64,000 nt of DNA, taken from Microbacterium sp. Root61. Its GTDB lineage: Bacteria; Actinomycetota; Actinomycetes; Actinomycetales; Microbacteriaceae. The translations under genes were made by a program, and so were the position numbers. The DNA lies in NCBI RefSeq assembly GCF_001427525.1, contig NZ_LMGU01000001.1:2475759-2539758 (forward strand), written 5' to 3'. The notes under the pieces were generated by a model that saw only the letters and a list, made by a program, of their open reading frames with translations, did no database searches and had not been told where the DNA came from. This document shows, one piece after another, positions 36,096 through 44,259 of the stretch (position 1 is the stretch's first letter; the number at the start of each line of letters is the position of its first letter).

Positions 36096-37169
36096 ATGCG
36101 GTGGCAAGGACAGGAACTGGGTGTGGCGGATGCCGCGGCCCTGCCCGGACTCGAACGCCTCGACGGTCTCGTACGTTCGGTCACGACTCCGGAGTTCGCC
36201 GGCATGACCTTCCACGAGGTGATGTGCAAGAGCGCCCTCAACCACGTGCCGGGTGCATCGGCGATGCCGTTCGACTGGACGGTGAACCCGTACCGCGGCT
36301 GCTCCCACGCATGCGTCTACTGCTTCGCGCGCGGGACGCACGAGTACCTCGACCTCGATGCAGGGCGCGACTTCGACTCGCAGGTCGTCGTGAAGGTGAA
36401 CGTCGCCGAAGTGCTGACCAAGGAGCTGCGGCGCGGGTCGTGGCAGCACGAGCCGGTCATGCTCGGCACGAACACCGATCCGTATCAGCGGGCCGAGGGG
36501 CGGTATCGGCTCATGCCGGGAATCGTATCGGCGCTCACCGAATCGGGCACGCCGTTCTCGATCCTCACGAAGGGAACGCTGCTGCGCCGGGACCTGCCGC
36601 TGCTGCAGGAGGCCGCGGCATCCGTCCCCATCTCGATCGCGATGTCGATCGCCGTGTTCGACGAATCGCTGCAGCACTCCCTCGAGCCGGGGACTCCGAC
36701 CGCGCATGCCCGCCTCGCGACGGTGCGCGCCGCGGCCGACGCGGGGTTCCGCGTGACGGTGTTCCTGATGCCGATCCTCCCCCACATGACCGACTCGATC
36801 GCGGCGCTGGATGACGCCCTCGCGCAGATCAAGGCGTCCGGCGCGAGCCGCGTCGTCTACGGCGCCCTGCATCTTCGCCCCGGGGCGAAGTCCTGGTTCA
36901 TGCGGTGGCTGGGTCGCGAGCGACCCGACCTGGTGTCGTCCTACCTCGGGCTGTATCCCGGCATGGCGTCTGTAGCACCGAAGCCGTACCGGTCCTGGCT
37001 GAGCAAGCGGATGCGGCCGCTCCTCCGGGTCCACGGCCTGAACGGTCATGACGAGGAGGACCCGCCGCGCGGGTCCGCACCGCCGGGTCTTGCAGTGCGG
37101 TCCACCGTCGTCACGACCTCGAGGGGGCGCGCGGTGGCTGCCGCCCTCGAGGCCGACCGCTTGTTCTAG
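36096..37169 (+). CDS. Rv2578c-family radical SAM protein
   Basis: A 357-residue protein with the [4Fe-4S] cluster motif C69-x3-C73-x2-C76 (GCSHACVYCFA) preceded by FDWTVNPYR, the pattern of the Rv2578c/SplB-like branch. The segment MLGTNTDPYQRAEGRYRLM and the later FLMPILPHMTDS are also typical. The reaction is not known for this branch. It begins at ATG 36096, with TATGTT about 12 bases upstream. Its TAG stop overlaps the stop of the convergent M23 gene in CTAG. Confidence 0.9.
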   Translation: MRWQGQELGVADAAALPGLERLDGLVRSVTTPEFAGMTFHEVMCKSALNHVPGASAMPFDWTVNPYRGCSHACVYCFARGTHEYLDLDAGRDFDSQVVVKVNVAEVLTKELRRGSWQHEPVMLGTNTDPYQRAEGRYRLMPGIVSALTESGTPFSILTKGTLLRRDLPLLQEAAASVPISIAMSIAVFDESLQHSLEPGTPTAHARLATVRAAADAGFRVTVFLMPILPHMTDSIAALDDALAQIKASGASRVVYGALHLRPGAKSWFMRWLGRERPDLVSSYLGLYPGMASVAPKPYRSWLSKRMRPLLRVHGLNGHDEEDPPRGSAPPGLAVRSTVVTTSRGRAVAAALEADRLF

Positions 37170-38470
37170 GGGAAGTCGACGATCGCGAGGTTGAGTGGCA
37201 GCTCGAGGGTCCGCGACTCCGACTTCGGCAGCTTGCCCTGCAGGAACGTCCCCGACAGATAGTCGTCCGCGTCGGCGATGGCCGACGGATCGACCTGGCC
37301 GTCATAGTCGAAGCTCTTGAACTCGTACGGCAACGAGTCCGCCTCGAGCAGGCTCGGGCCATCCATCAGCTGGAAGTGCAAGTGCGAGGCGTTCGCGTTG
37401 CCGGTGTTTCCGAGCTTGCCGATGACCTGCCCCTCGGTCACTTTGTCGCCGGGCTTGACGGTGAGTGAGCCGGAGATCATGTGGGCGTACATGGCGTACA
37501 CGCCGCCGCCGATGTCCAGCACGACGTGGTTGCCGTCGACGTTCTCGACCGTGAGCTTCGCGGCCAGTTCGGGGTTGTGGGCCGGCAGCGTGCCGGGAGC
37601 GTTGGCCTCCATGCCATCGAGGATCGAGACGACCGTGCCGTCGGCGACGGCGAGGATCTCGGTGCCGTAGTCGACGTAGCTCTCGTTGCTGGTCTTGTCG
37701 CCCGAGTAGAACTCGCCCGCATCGTTGGTGCGCTTCCAGTCGATGGCGAAGCGCTGGCTGTTGTTCAGCTTGCCGTTGACCGACATCACGGAGCTGCGGT
37801 GCGGGAAGCCCGGCTCGCAGCAGCCGTTGAGAGCGATCCAGTTGTCGCCGCGCAGCGGGGGCGCGATGACCGGCACGGTCTCGGTGGAGATCGCGACGGG
37901 CGTGGTCAGGTAGTCGATCGGCCCCGGCGTGCCGAATGCCGGCGACGCGGCGCCGGTTCCGTAGAGGTGGTGCAGCAGCGCCGTCGGGACGTCGTCGAGC
38001 GAATCGAGGGTGAAGTCGATGAACAGCACCCGGCTCTCCTGCGGTGCGATCACGGCGGTGTCGACGTAGCCCGCGGGCAGCGAGCGCAGCCGGTTGCAGT
38101 CTCCGAACGTGCACGTGGTGTCGACCAGCGCGGCACCGGAGAAGCTCGCGATGATCTTCGTCGGCTTGAGGCCATCGACCACCTCGATGCGCTCGAGCGT
38201 GGCCGGTTCGGCCGTCGCGTTGGTGAGCTGCAGGTCGTAGACGACGTGGTACTTGCCGTCCGAGCCACGGAATGGCAGCGGTGCGTTGCCGATGGGGATG
38301 ACCGTGATCGCGGTGAACGCGTCCGGCACGGTGACGCCTGCGACGGAGTCGGCGGGTGGCGGCGCGGTGGTGGCCGTGGTGGGATCGGCTTCCGCCGAGC
38401 ACCCAGTCGCGACGAGTGCGACCGCGGCGACCAACGAGACGAACAGCAAGGGCACGCGGCGGATTGTCAC
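37166..38470 (-). CDS. M23-family peptidase-like lipoprotein
   Basis: A 434-residue exported protein. The signal peptide ends in a lipobox (LVATGC, Cys24), so it should be lipid-anchored outside the membrane. A beta-rich domain (about 40-190) precedes a LytM/M23 domain (about 220-380) with YGTEILAVADGTVVS and HLHFQL. The first zinc ligand, normally His in HxxxD, is Arg here (QRFAIDW), so activity may be lost or altered; the protein may instead bind peptidoglycan or activate an amidase. The convergent radical SAM gene overlaps its stop by four bases. Confidence 0.88.
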   Translation of the reverse strand: MTIRRVPLLFVSLVAAVALVATGCSAEADPTTATTAPPPADSVAGVTVPDAFTAITVIPIGNAPLPFRGSDGKYHVVYDLQLTNATAEPATLERIEVVDGLKPTKIIASFSGAALVDTTCTFGDCNRLRSLPAGYVDTAVIAPQESRVLFIDFTLDSLDDVPTALLHHLYGTGAASPAFGTPGPIDYLTTPVAISTETVPVIAPPLRGDNWIALNGCCEPGFPHRSSVMSVNGKLNNSQRFAIDWKRTNDAGEFYSGDKTSNESYVDYGTEILAVADGTVVSILDGMEANAPGTLPAHNPELAAKLTVENVDGNHVVLDIGGGVYAMYAHMISGSLTVKPGDKVTEGQVIGKLGNTGNANASHLHFQLMDGPSLLEADSLPYEFKSFDYDGQVDPSAIADADDYLSGTFLQGKLPKSESRTLELPLNLAIVDFP

Positions 38471-38598
38471 GCAGAGACTCCATCCTTCAGTTTTCCTGAA
38501 GCCTATCGGGCCGGGGAAAGCGGTACTGACCGCCGCCCGCCCCCGATATCGGGGTCAGCACGGGTGACGGATGCCGCAGCATGGGCCACGATGTGACC

Positions 38599-39858
38599 AT
38601 GGCGAAGCTCCTGCTGACGGCGATGCCCTTCACCGGGCATGTGACGCCGATGCTCTCCGTGGCGGCCGCGCTCGTCGCGCGCGGACACGACGTGCGGTTC
38701 TACACCGGCTCGGCGTTCAGACCCGGAGTCGAGGCATCCGGTGCTCGGCACGTGCCGTGGACGAAGGCGCCGGAGTTCGATGAGAACGATCTCACGGCCA
38801 CCTTCCCCCGACTCGTCGGGAAGAAGGGGCTGGGGCAGCTGCTCATCAACGTGCAGGACGTCTTCATCAAGACCGCGCCGGCGCAGCTCGAGGACCTCAC
38901 GGCGGAGTGGGAGCGCGAGCCGTGGGAGGCGCTGGCCGGGGACGAGATGTCGATCGGGACGGCGCTCTACGCGGAGAAGACCGCCTGCCCGTGGGGGACG
39001 GTCGCGGTGCTCCCGCTCAACCTGATCGGCCGGGAAGGGCCGCCGAGCGGGATGGGCCTGACACCGGGGCGCAATCCGGTGACCAGGCTCCGCGATGCCG
39101 TCCTCCGCACCGCGGTGCCGCTGATCGCGCGTCCGCTGTCGAAGCCGCTCGCGTCCGCCCGTGCCGAGATCGGGCTCCCGCCGTCGAAGGCGCCCTTCGA
39201 CCGGGTCGCGTTCTCCGCCCGGCTGCTCGTCGCCAGCGGCGCACCGCTGCTGGATTACGAGCGCACCGACCGTCCGGCATCCGTGCACTTCGTCGGGCAG
39301 TTGCGCCCCGCACCGACACCATCCGCGCTGCCGCCCTGGTGGGCCGATCTCGACGGACGCACCGTGGTCCACGTCACGCAGGGCACGCAGAACATCGACC
39401 CGTCCGACCTGATCCGCCCGACCCTGGACGCACTGGCCGACCGAGACATGATCGTCGTCGTCTCCACCGGCGTGCCCGACCGTGACGAGCTGCCGTTCCC
39501 CGTCCCGCGCAACGCGCGCGTCGCCGGATTCCTGCCGTACGCCGATCTGCTCCCTCAGGTCGATCTCGTCGTGACCAACGGAGGCTGGGGCGGGACCCTC
39601 GCCGCTCTGGCGCACGGCATCCCGCTCGTCATCGCGGGCGGCGACCTCGACAAGCCCGAGATCGCGGCGCGCGTCGCGTGGGCAGGCGCCGGGTTCAACC
39701 TGAAGACCGGCACGCCCAGCGCGGCGAAGGTGGCCGGCGGCGTCGATCGCGTGCTGGCGGATCCGTCGTTCCGGGATGCCGCGGCACGCGTCGGGCGTCA
39801 GCTCGACGAGCTCGGCGGCCCGAACCGGGCGGCCGAGCTGCTCGAAACCCTGCTCTGA
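38599..39858 (+). CDS. GT1-family (UDP-glycosyltransferase/MGT-like) glycosyltransferase
   Basis: A 419-residue cytoplasmic enzyme with the GT-B fold: the N-terminal acceptor domain starts LLLTAMPFTGHVTPMLSVAAAL, and the C-terminal donor domain holds VVHVTQGTQNIDPSDLI and TNGGWGGTLAALAHGIPLV, the nucleotide-sugar site of this family. Relatives glycosylate macrolides and other small molecules or carotenoids. The ATG at 38597-type position is fixed by the conserved MAKLLLTAMP start; an earlier in-frame ATG at 38581 would add six residues. No biosynthetic cluster surrounds it, so the acceptor is unknown. Confidence 0.9.
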   Translation: MAKLLLTAMPFTGHVTPMLSVAAALVARGHDVRFYTGSAFRPGVEASGARHVPWTKAPEFDENDLTATFPRLVGKKGLGQLLINVQDVFIKTAPAQLEDLTAEWEREPWEALAGDEMSIGTALYAEKTACPWGTVAVLPLNLIGREGPPSGMGLTPGRNPVTRLRDAVLRTAVPLIARPLSKPLASARAEIGLPPSKAPFDRVAFSARLLVASGAPLLDYERTDRPASVHFVGQLRPAPTPSALPPWWADLDGRTVVHVTQGTQNIDPSDLIRPTLDALADRDMIVVVSTGVPDRDELPFPVPRNARVAGFLPYADLLPQVDLVVTNGGWGGTLAALAHGIPLVIAGGDLDKPEIAARVAWAGAGFNLKTGTPSAAKVAGGVDRVLADPSFRDAAARVGRQLDELGGPNRAAELLETLL

Positions 39859-39972
39859 CGTCCCGCATCCGTCCCGTCGTGCGGACATCGACCGCGACAT
39901 GCGGCCTGTTCAAGCCGGGCGATCCGCGCGTCGGACGGGATGTCCGCAGGAAGGGACGGCCCGCAGACGCGA

Positions 39973-40004
39973 CATGCCCGTTCGGCCGAAGCCGAACGGG
40001 CATG
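39973..40004. terminator. Bidirectional terminator between the glycosyltransferase and the DEAD-box helicase
   Basis: A 14-base perfect stem (39973-39986 with 39991-40004, CATGCCCGTTCGGC) with a CGAA loop, placed between two convergent genes and 13 bases past the helicase stop. Confidence 0.8.
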
Positions 40005-40017
40005 TGCGAGACCCGAA

Positions 40018-42225
40018 CTACGCGGTGAGCTCGGCGTTGGTCGGCAGAGCGCCGGCGATCTCGGCGACGAGGTCGTCGCCGGGGCGGGCGTCCTCGAACG
40101 GTGCGTCGATCTCGGCGCGCTCGAGCATCTCGGTCATCTTCCGACGACGCTGACGCGTGATGAGGGTGACGACGCGACCCTGGGCACCGGCGCGACCGGT
40201 GCGGCCGGAACGGTGCAGGTACGTCTTGAACTCATCGGGCGCATCCGCCTGAACGACCAGGTCGATGTCGTCGACGTGGATGCCGCGCGCGGCGACATCG
40301 GTGGCGACGAGCACACGCACCCGACCGGAGGTGAGCCGCTCGAGGTTGCGCGTGCGCTTGGCCTGGTTGAGGTCGCCGTGCAGCGCGACGGCGGGGATGC
40401 CGCGGTCGGCGAACTGCTCGGCGAGCATCTCGGCGTAGGCGCGGGTGCGGGCGAAGACCAGGGTCTTGCCCTCACGGTCGACGAGCTCGTCGAGGATCTC
40501 GGCCTTGTCGCGGTGCTCGATGACGAGCACGCGGTGCTCGATCGTGCCGGTCTCCTGCGTCTCGCCGGCGACCTCGTAGACGGCCGGGTTGACCAGGAAC
40601 TCGTCCACGACGCCGGCCACCTCGCGGTCGAGCGTCGCCGAGAAGAGCAGCTTCTGGCTGCCGACGGCGGTCTCGCGCAGGATGCGCTGGACGGGCTCGA
40701 GGAAGCCGAGCTCGCTCATGTGGTCGGCCTCGTCGATCACGGCGATCATCACGTTGGACAGGTCGAGCTTGCCCTGGTTGATGAGGTCTTCGATGCGGCC
40801 GGGGGTGCCGATGATGATGTCGACTCCCTTGCGCAGTGCGCCGACCTGACGCCCCTGGGGCACGCCGCCGTAGATCTGGGTCGTGAACAGGCCGACGCTG
40901 CGGGCGATCGGCTGGATGGTGCGGTCGATCTGCAGCGCGAGCTCGCGCGTCGGGGCGAGGATCAGGGCCATCGGAGCGCGGGCGAACTCGCGCTTCTTTC
41001 CGGCCTGAGCCTTGAGCACGCGCTCGACGAGCGGGGCGCCGAAGGCGATGGTCTTGCCGGAGCCGGTGCGGCCACGTGCGAGTACGTCGCGGCCGGCGAG
41101 CACCTCGGGGATCGTCGCGGCCTGGATCGGGAACGGCGACGGGGCGCCGAGATCGATCAGGGTGTTCGCGATGTTCTGGCCGAGGCCGAGGTCCGACCAC
41201 GTGGTCGAGCCGACCTCGTCGGCCTGTACGGCCTCTGCCTGCAGGCGCTCGTGCACGACGTCCACGTGGTCGTGGTGCGCCTTCGCCTTGGTCTCGGCGT
41301 TCCAGTCGGAACGGTTCCCGGATGCCGCGGGGCGGCGGTTCTGGTCACCGAAGTCACGACGGGGACGGTCGTCGTTCGAACGAGCCGGACGCTCGGTGTA
41401 CGAACGCGCGGGACGGTCGTCGTTCGAGCGCGCCGGGCGATCGCTGTACGAACGAGCCGGACGGTCATCCGAACGCGCCGGACGGTCGTTGTACGGACGC
41501 GCGGGGCGATCGCTGTACGAACGGGCACCACGGTCATCCGAACGGGCCGGGCGATCGCTGTACGAACGGGCACCACGGTCATCCGTGCGCGCCGGACGGT
41601 CGCTGTAGGAGCGGGCACCACGGTCATCCGAACGGGTCGGACGGTCGTTGCTGTACGGACGCGCGGGACGGTCGCTGTACGAACGTGCGGGACGGTCGTC
41701 CGTGCGAGCCGGACGGTCATTGTACGAACGGGCGCCCCGGTCATCCGAACGGGCCGGACGGTCATTGTACGAACGGGCGCCCCGGTCATCCGAACGGGCC
41801 GGACGGTCGTTGCTGTACGGACGCGCCGGGCGGTCGTTGTACGAACGGGCCGGGCGGTCATCGTTCGAACGCGCCGGACGGTCACTGTAGGAGCGAGCCG
41901 GACGGTCGTCGTACGAGCGCGCGGGACGGTCGCTGAACGAGCGTGCGGGACGCTCGCCCTGGGCCCGGTCGGAGCGGGGGGCATGGTCGCGGATGCCGCG
42001 GGACTCATCGCGACCGGCGCGCTGGGTCGAGGTCCAACGGCCCTTGGCCGCGGGAGCACCCTCTTCGGGTGCGCGGTAGCCGCGGTGTCCGGAGCTGCGG
42101 CTGCCGGCCTTGGCGGCACCCGTGGCGGGACGGTGCTGGCGGTCGTGGAACGACGTCTTCTTCTCGCCGTAGCGCGGCTCGAAGTTCGGGCGCGAGCTGG
42201 AGGGCTTCTTCTTGTTATTGGGCAT
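40018..42225 (-). CDS. DEAD-box RNA helicase (RhlE-like) with N-terminal RPARS repeat tail
   Basis: A 735-residue protein starting at ATG 42223-42225. After a Lys/Ser-rich start, residues of about 85-285 are a low-complexity tail of some two dozen units of the type DRPARS-YSD or DDRGARS, rich in Arg, Asp, Ser and Tyr. The helicase core follows: GRTGSGKT near residue 387, PTRELALQ, the DEAD box in VIDEADHMSELGF (about 497), SATL and HRSGRTGRAG. It should remodel structured RNA in ribosome assembly or mRNA decay. Such Arg/Tyr-rich tails in DEAD-box proteins often drive condensate formation, which is inference here. A leader of about 220 bases precedes it. Confidence 0.94.
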   Translation of the reverse strand: MPNNKKKPSSSRPNFEPRYGEKKTSFHDRQHRPATGAAKAGSRSSGHRGYRAPEEGAPAAKGRWTSTQRAGRDESRGIRDHAPRSDRAQGERPARSFSDRPARSYDDRPARSYSDRPARSNDDRPARSYNDRPARPYSNDRPARSDDRGARSYNDRPARSDDRGARSYNDRPARTDDRPARSYSDRPARPYSNDRPTRSDDRGARSYSDRPARTDDRGARSYSDRPARSDDRGARSYSDRPARPYNDRPARSDDRPARSYSDRPARSNDDRPARSYTERPARSNDDRPRRDFGDQNRRPAASGNRSDWNAETKAKAHHDHVDVVHERLQAEAVQADEVGSTTWSDLGLGQNIANTLIDLGAPSPFPIQAATIPEVLAGRDVLARGRTGSGKTIAFGAPLVERVLKAQAGKKREFARAPMALILAPTRELALQIDRTIQPIARSVGLFTTQIYGGVPQGRQVGALRKGVDIIIGTPGRIEDLINQGKLDLSNVMIAVIDEADHMSELGFLEPVQRILRETAVGSQKLLFSATLDREVAGVVDEFLVNPAVYEVAGETQETGTIEHRVLVIEHRDKAEILDELVDREGKTLVFARTRAYAEMLAEQFADRGIPAVALHGDLNQAKRTRNLERLTSGRVRVLVATDVAARGIHVDDIDLVVQADAPDEFKTYLHRSGRTGRAGAQGRVVTLITRQRRRKMTEMLERAEIDAPFEDARPGDDLVAEIAGALPTNAELTA
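41384..41960. repeat. Coding tandem repeat (RPARS units) in the helicase gene
   Basis: On the minus strand, units of about 21-27 bases repeat roughly 25 times, all multiples of three, differing mostly in the two or three codons between RPARS (or RGARS) blocks. Long stretches recur almost unchanged (for example around 41530, 41580, 41740 and 41790), so copy number could change by recombination without breaking the frame. Confidence 0.85.
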
Positions 42226-42519
42226 GCTGGTGTCTTTCTGGGTTGTCTCGATGTGAGGACAGCACTCCAGAGCGCTCCGTGACATACGGAGGCAACGCCG
42301 CAACATGCGGCAAGGGAGTAACCCGGACACTGTCGGCCGGGGGCCATTTCACGTGATGGTCGTCGGGATGGAATCATCCCCACCATCGGCCCCTTGGACT
42401 CACAAACCCAACCGCGAACCATCGCGGTGTCCAGAGCCGACTGGGTTCAGTCTAGCGCAGCGGTCAATCCGACCCTGAGAAACCGCCACGACGGAGGCTT
42501 CCGGCCCTACACTGACGCC
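42226..42519. promoter_or_regulatory. Long leader of the DEAD-box gene and divergent promoters
   Basis: On the minus strand a TAGACT box near 42452-42457 would start a leader of about 220 bases before the helicase ATG; it includes a CCGCGA-ACCA-TCGCGG hairpin and other GC-rich pairings. On the plus strand TACACT (42508-42513) lies six bases before the ATG of the membrane protein, a leaderless layout. I see no known riboswitch class. Confidence 0.45.
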
Positions 42520-43596
42520 ATGCGATCCGAGCAGGTCGGGCAAAGCACCGACATTTCCGTGCCAGCACCGAATCTGCGCGCCGAGTCGGAGGCCGTTTAC
42601 GCGGCCGGCGCCAGCGGCATCCTCGGAGCCTTATACGGCTTCGTCGTGTCCCTCCTGGCCCCCGACCAGCCGCTGTCCACCGCCGGGGGGTCCTTCGGGC
42701 TCGCCGCTGCGATCGGGGCCGGGGTCATCGCCGTGGTCGCCGCGACGATCGGCTATTGGCGCACGCGGAACCGCCCCGGCCAGGAATGGCGCCGCGCGCT
42801 CCCCTCGTGGAAGTTCACCGTCAACACGATCTCGGTCGTGATCGTCCATGCCGCCCTGGCGTTCCTCGCCACGTTCGCGATCTTCCGGGTGCTGAGCCTC
42901 GGATTCGTCGGACTCCCGGTCATCACGTTCTGGGCCGTCGTGCTGATGGCGGTCGCCCTCGGCCTGACGGTGTACTTCGTGTACCTCTCGGTCTCGCGCA
43001 TGACGACGCAGCGCATGTCGTCACTGCTGATGGCGTTCATCGTGATCGGGACGCTCACCGCGATGGTCACCACGACCGACCCGGCATGGTGGACCATCCA
43101 CTTCAGCCACCTCGGCTCGTTCACGTCGCTCTCGAGCTTCATCTTCAACGGCACGCTGATCGCCGGAGGCCTGCTCGTGACGACGTTCGCGGTCTACCTC
43201 GCCCATGACATGCAGGCGCTCCACGAAGCCGGGGTGCTCACGAACCCCCGTGCCCCGCGCACCGTCTCGGTGCTGTTCGTGATCATGGGAGTCATGCTCG
43301 CCTGCGTCGGGATCTTCCCCGTCAACGTGAACCTGCTGCTGCACAACCTCTCGGCGTCCGGAATGGCAGCGATGTTCCTGGCGCTCCTGATCAGCGGCCC
43401 CAGGGTGCTGAAGGGGATGCCGCGCACCTACTTCCTCGCATCCTGGGTGTTCCTGGCCGCGACCGTGGCCTCGGTCATCCTGTTCATCGTCACCTACTTC
43501 ACGCTCACCGCCTTCGAGATCATCGTCTTCGCGCTGATCTTCGGCTGGATCTCCTTCTTCATCCGCTTCCTCGGGGTCACCGGCCAGAAGGACTGA
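42520..43596 (+). CDS. Polytopic membrane protein with HFSHLG motif, copy 1 (DUF998-like)
   Basis: A 358-residue protein with about nine to ten hydrophobic helices. Its most striking segment is TDPAWWTIHFSHLGSFTSLS followed by IFNGTLIAGG, which reappears in the membrane protein at 45376 in this window. The general form resembles DUF998 membrane proteins; the function is unknown. The HFSHLG histidines near a helix end could bind a metal or haem, which is only a guess. The start at 42520 is placed by the leaderless TACACT box. Confidence 0.8.
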   Translation: MRSEQVGQSTDISVPAPNLRAESEAVYAAGASGILGALYGFVVSLLAPDQPLSTAGGSFGLAAAIGAGVIAVVAATIGYWRTRNRPGQEWRRALPSWKFTVNTISVVIVHAALAFLATFAIFRVLSLGFVGLPVITFWAVVLMAVALGLTVYFVYLSVSRMTTQRMSSLLMAFIVIGTLTAMVTTTDPAWWTIHFSHLGSFTSLSSFIFNGTLIAGGLLVTTFAVYLAHDMQALHEAGVLTNPRAPRTVSVLFVIMGVMLACVGIFPVNVNLLLHNLSASGMAAMFLALLISGPRVLKGMPRTYFLASWVFLAATVASVILFIVTYFTLTAFEIIVFALIFGWISFFIRFLGVTGQKD

Positions 43597-43654
43597 GCCG
43601 GCCGCCGCTCGCCCGCCGGCATCGACGGACAGGAAGATCGAGTGGAATAGGACC

Positions 43655-44257
43655 ATGACGGACCAACCCATCACCGTCGCGATCGAGCGACGCATCGATC
43701 CCGCACGCGCATCCGTGGCCACAAGCTGGATGCAGGCGGGAACCGACCTGGCCACCACCTTCGACGGATTCCTCGGCTCCGGCTGGGTCCGGGCGGGTGA
43801 GGGCAGCGACCTCTGGTACATGCTGTACCGCTTCCGCGACATCCCCACGCTCGAGGCGTGGGAACAGTCCGCGCAGCGCGAATGGTGGCTCGACTCCGGT
43901 CGACCGTTCGCCCACGAGGTCCGCGTCGAGCGGCGCACCGGGATCGAGGGATGGTTCGACGCCCCGTTCGCGACGCACATCGAATCGATGGGCGAGACGG
44001 ATGCCGCGACCCCGACCGGTCCGATCCTGCAGCCGATCCCGGCAGCCCCACCCCGGTGGAAGCAGGCGGTCACGATCTGGCTCGGCTTCTTCCCGACGAA
44101 TCTCCTGGCGACGTGGCTGCTGAGCTACGTGCCGGGGCTGGGGGATTGGCCGCTCGTGCTGCGGGTGCTGCTGACCACGGTGCTGCTGACGCCGATCATG
44201 ACCTACTTCGTCCTACCCTGGGTGACGCGGCTGCTGCGGCCGTGGCTGCAGAGGTGA
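43655..44257 (+). CDS. Antibiotic-biosynthesis-monooxygenase-like domain fused to two membrane helices
   Basis: A 200-residue protein. The N-terminal 100 residues resemble the dimeric ferredoxin-like ABM fold (VAIERRIDPARASVATSWM, GFLGSGWVRAG, YRFRDIPTLEAWEQS). Two membrane helices follow after about residue 135 (AVTIWLGFFPTNLLATWLLS, VLLTTVLLTPIMTYFVLPWV). This ABM-plus-membrane architecture is common in actinobacteria under uncharacterised names. It lies between the HFSHLG membrane gene and the aldose epimerase, all on the plus strand; its stop nearly abuts the epimerase start. Confidence 0.82.
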   Translation: MTDQPITVAIERRIDPARASVATSWMQAGTDLATTFDGFLGSGWVRAGEGSDLWYMLYRFRDIPTLEAWEQSAQREWWLDSGRPFAHEVRVERRTGIEGWFDAPFATHIESMGETDAATPTGPILQPIPAAPPRWKQAVTIWLGFFPTNLLATWLLSYVPGLGDWPLVLRVLLTTVLLTPIMTYFVLPWVTRLLRPWLQR

Positions 44258-44259
44258 TG

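Noticed and set aside
41384..41960. Repeat array that could look like a CRISPR
   Set aside because: Units are short, abutting, in frame and encode the helicase tail; there are no spacers and no cas genes.
39940..42282. Long plus-strand frame over the DEAD-box gene with TVVVRTRRT-type repeats
   Set aside because: The repeats are the complement of the RPARS-coding units; the real protein is on the minus strand.
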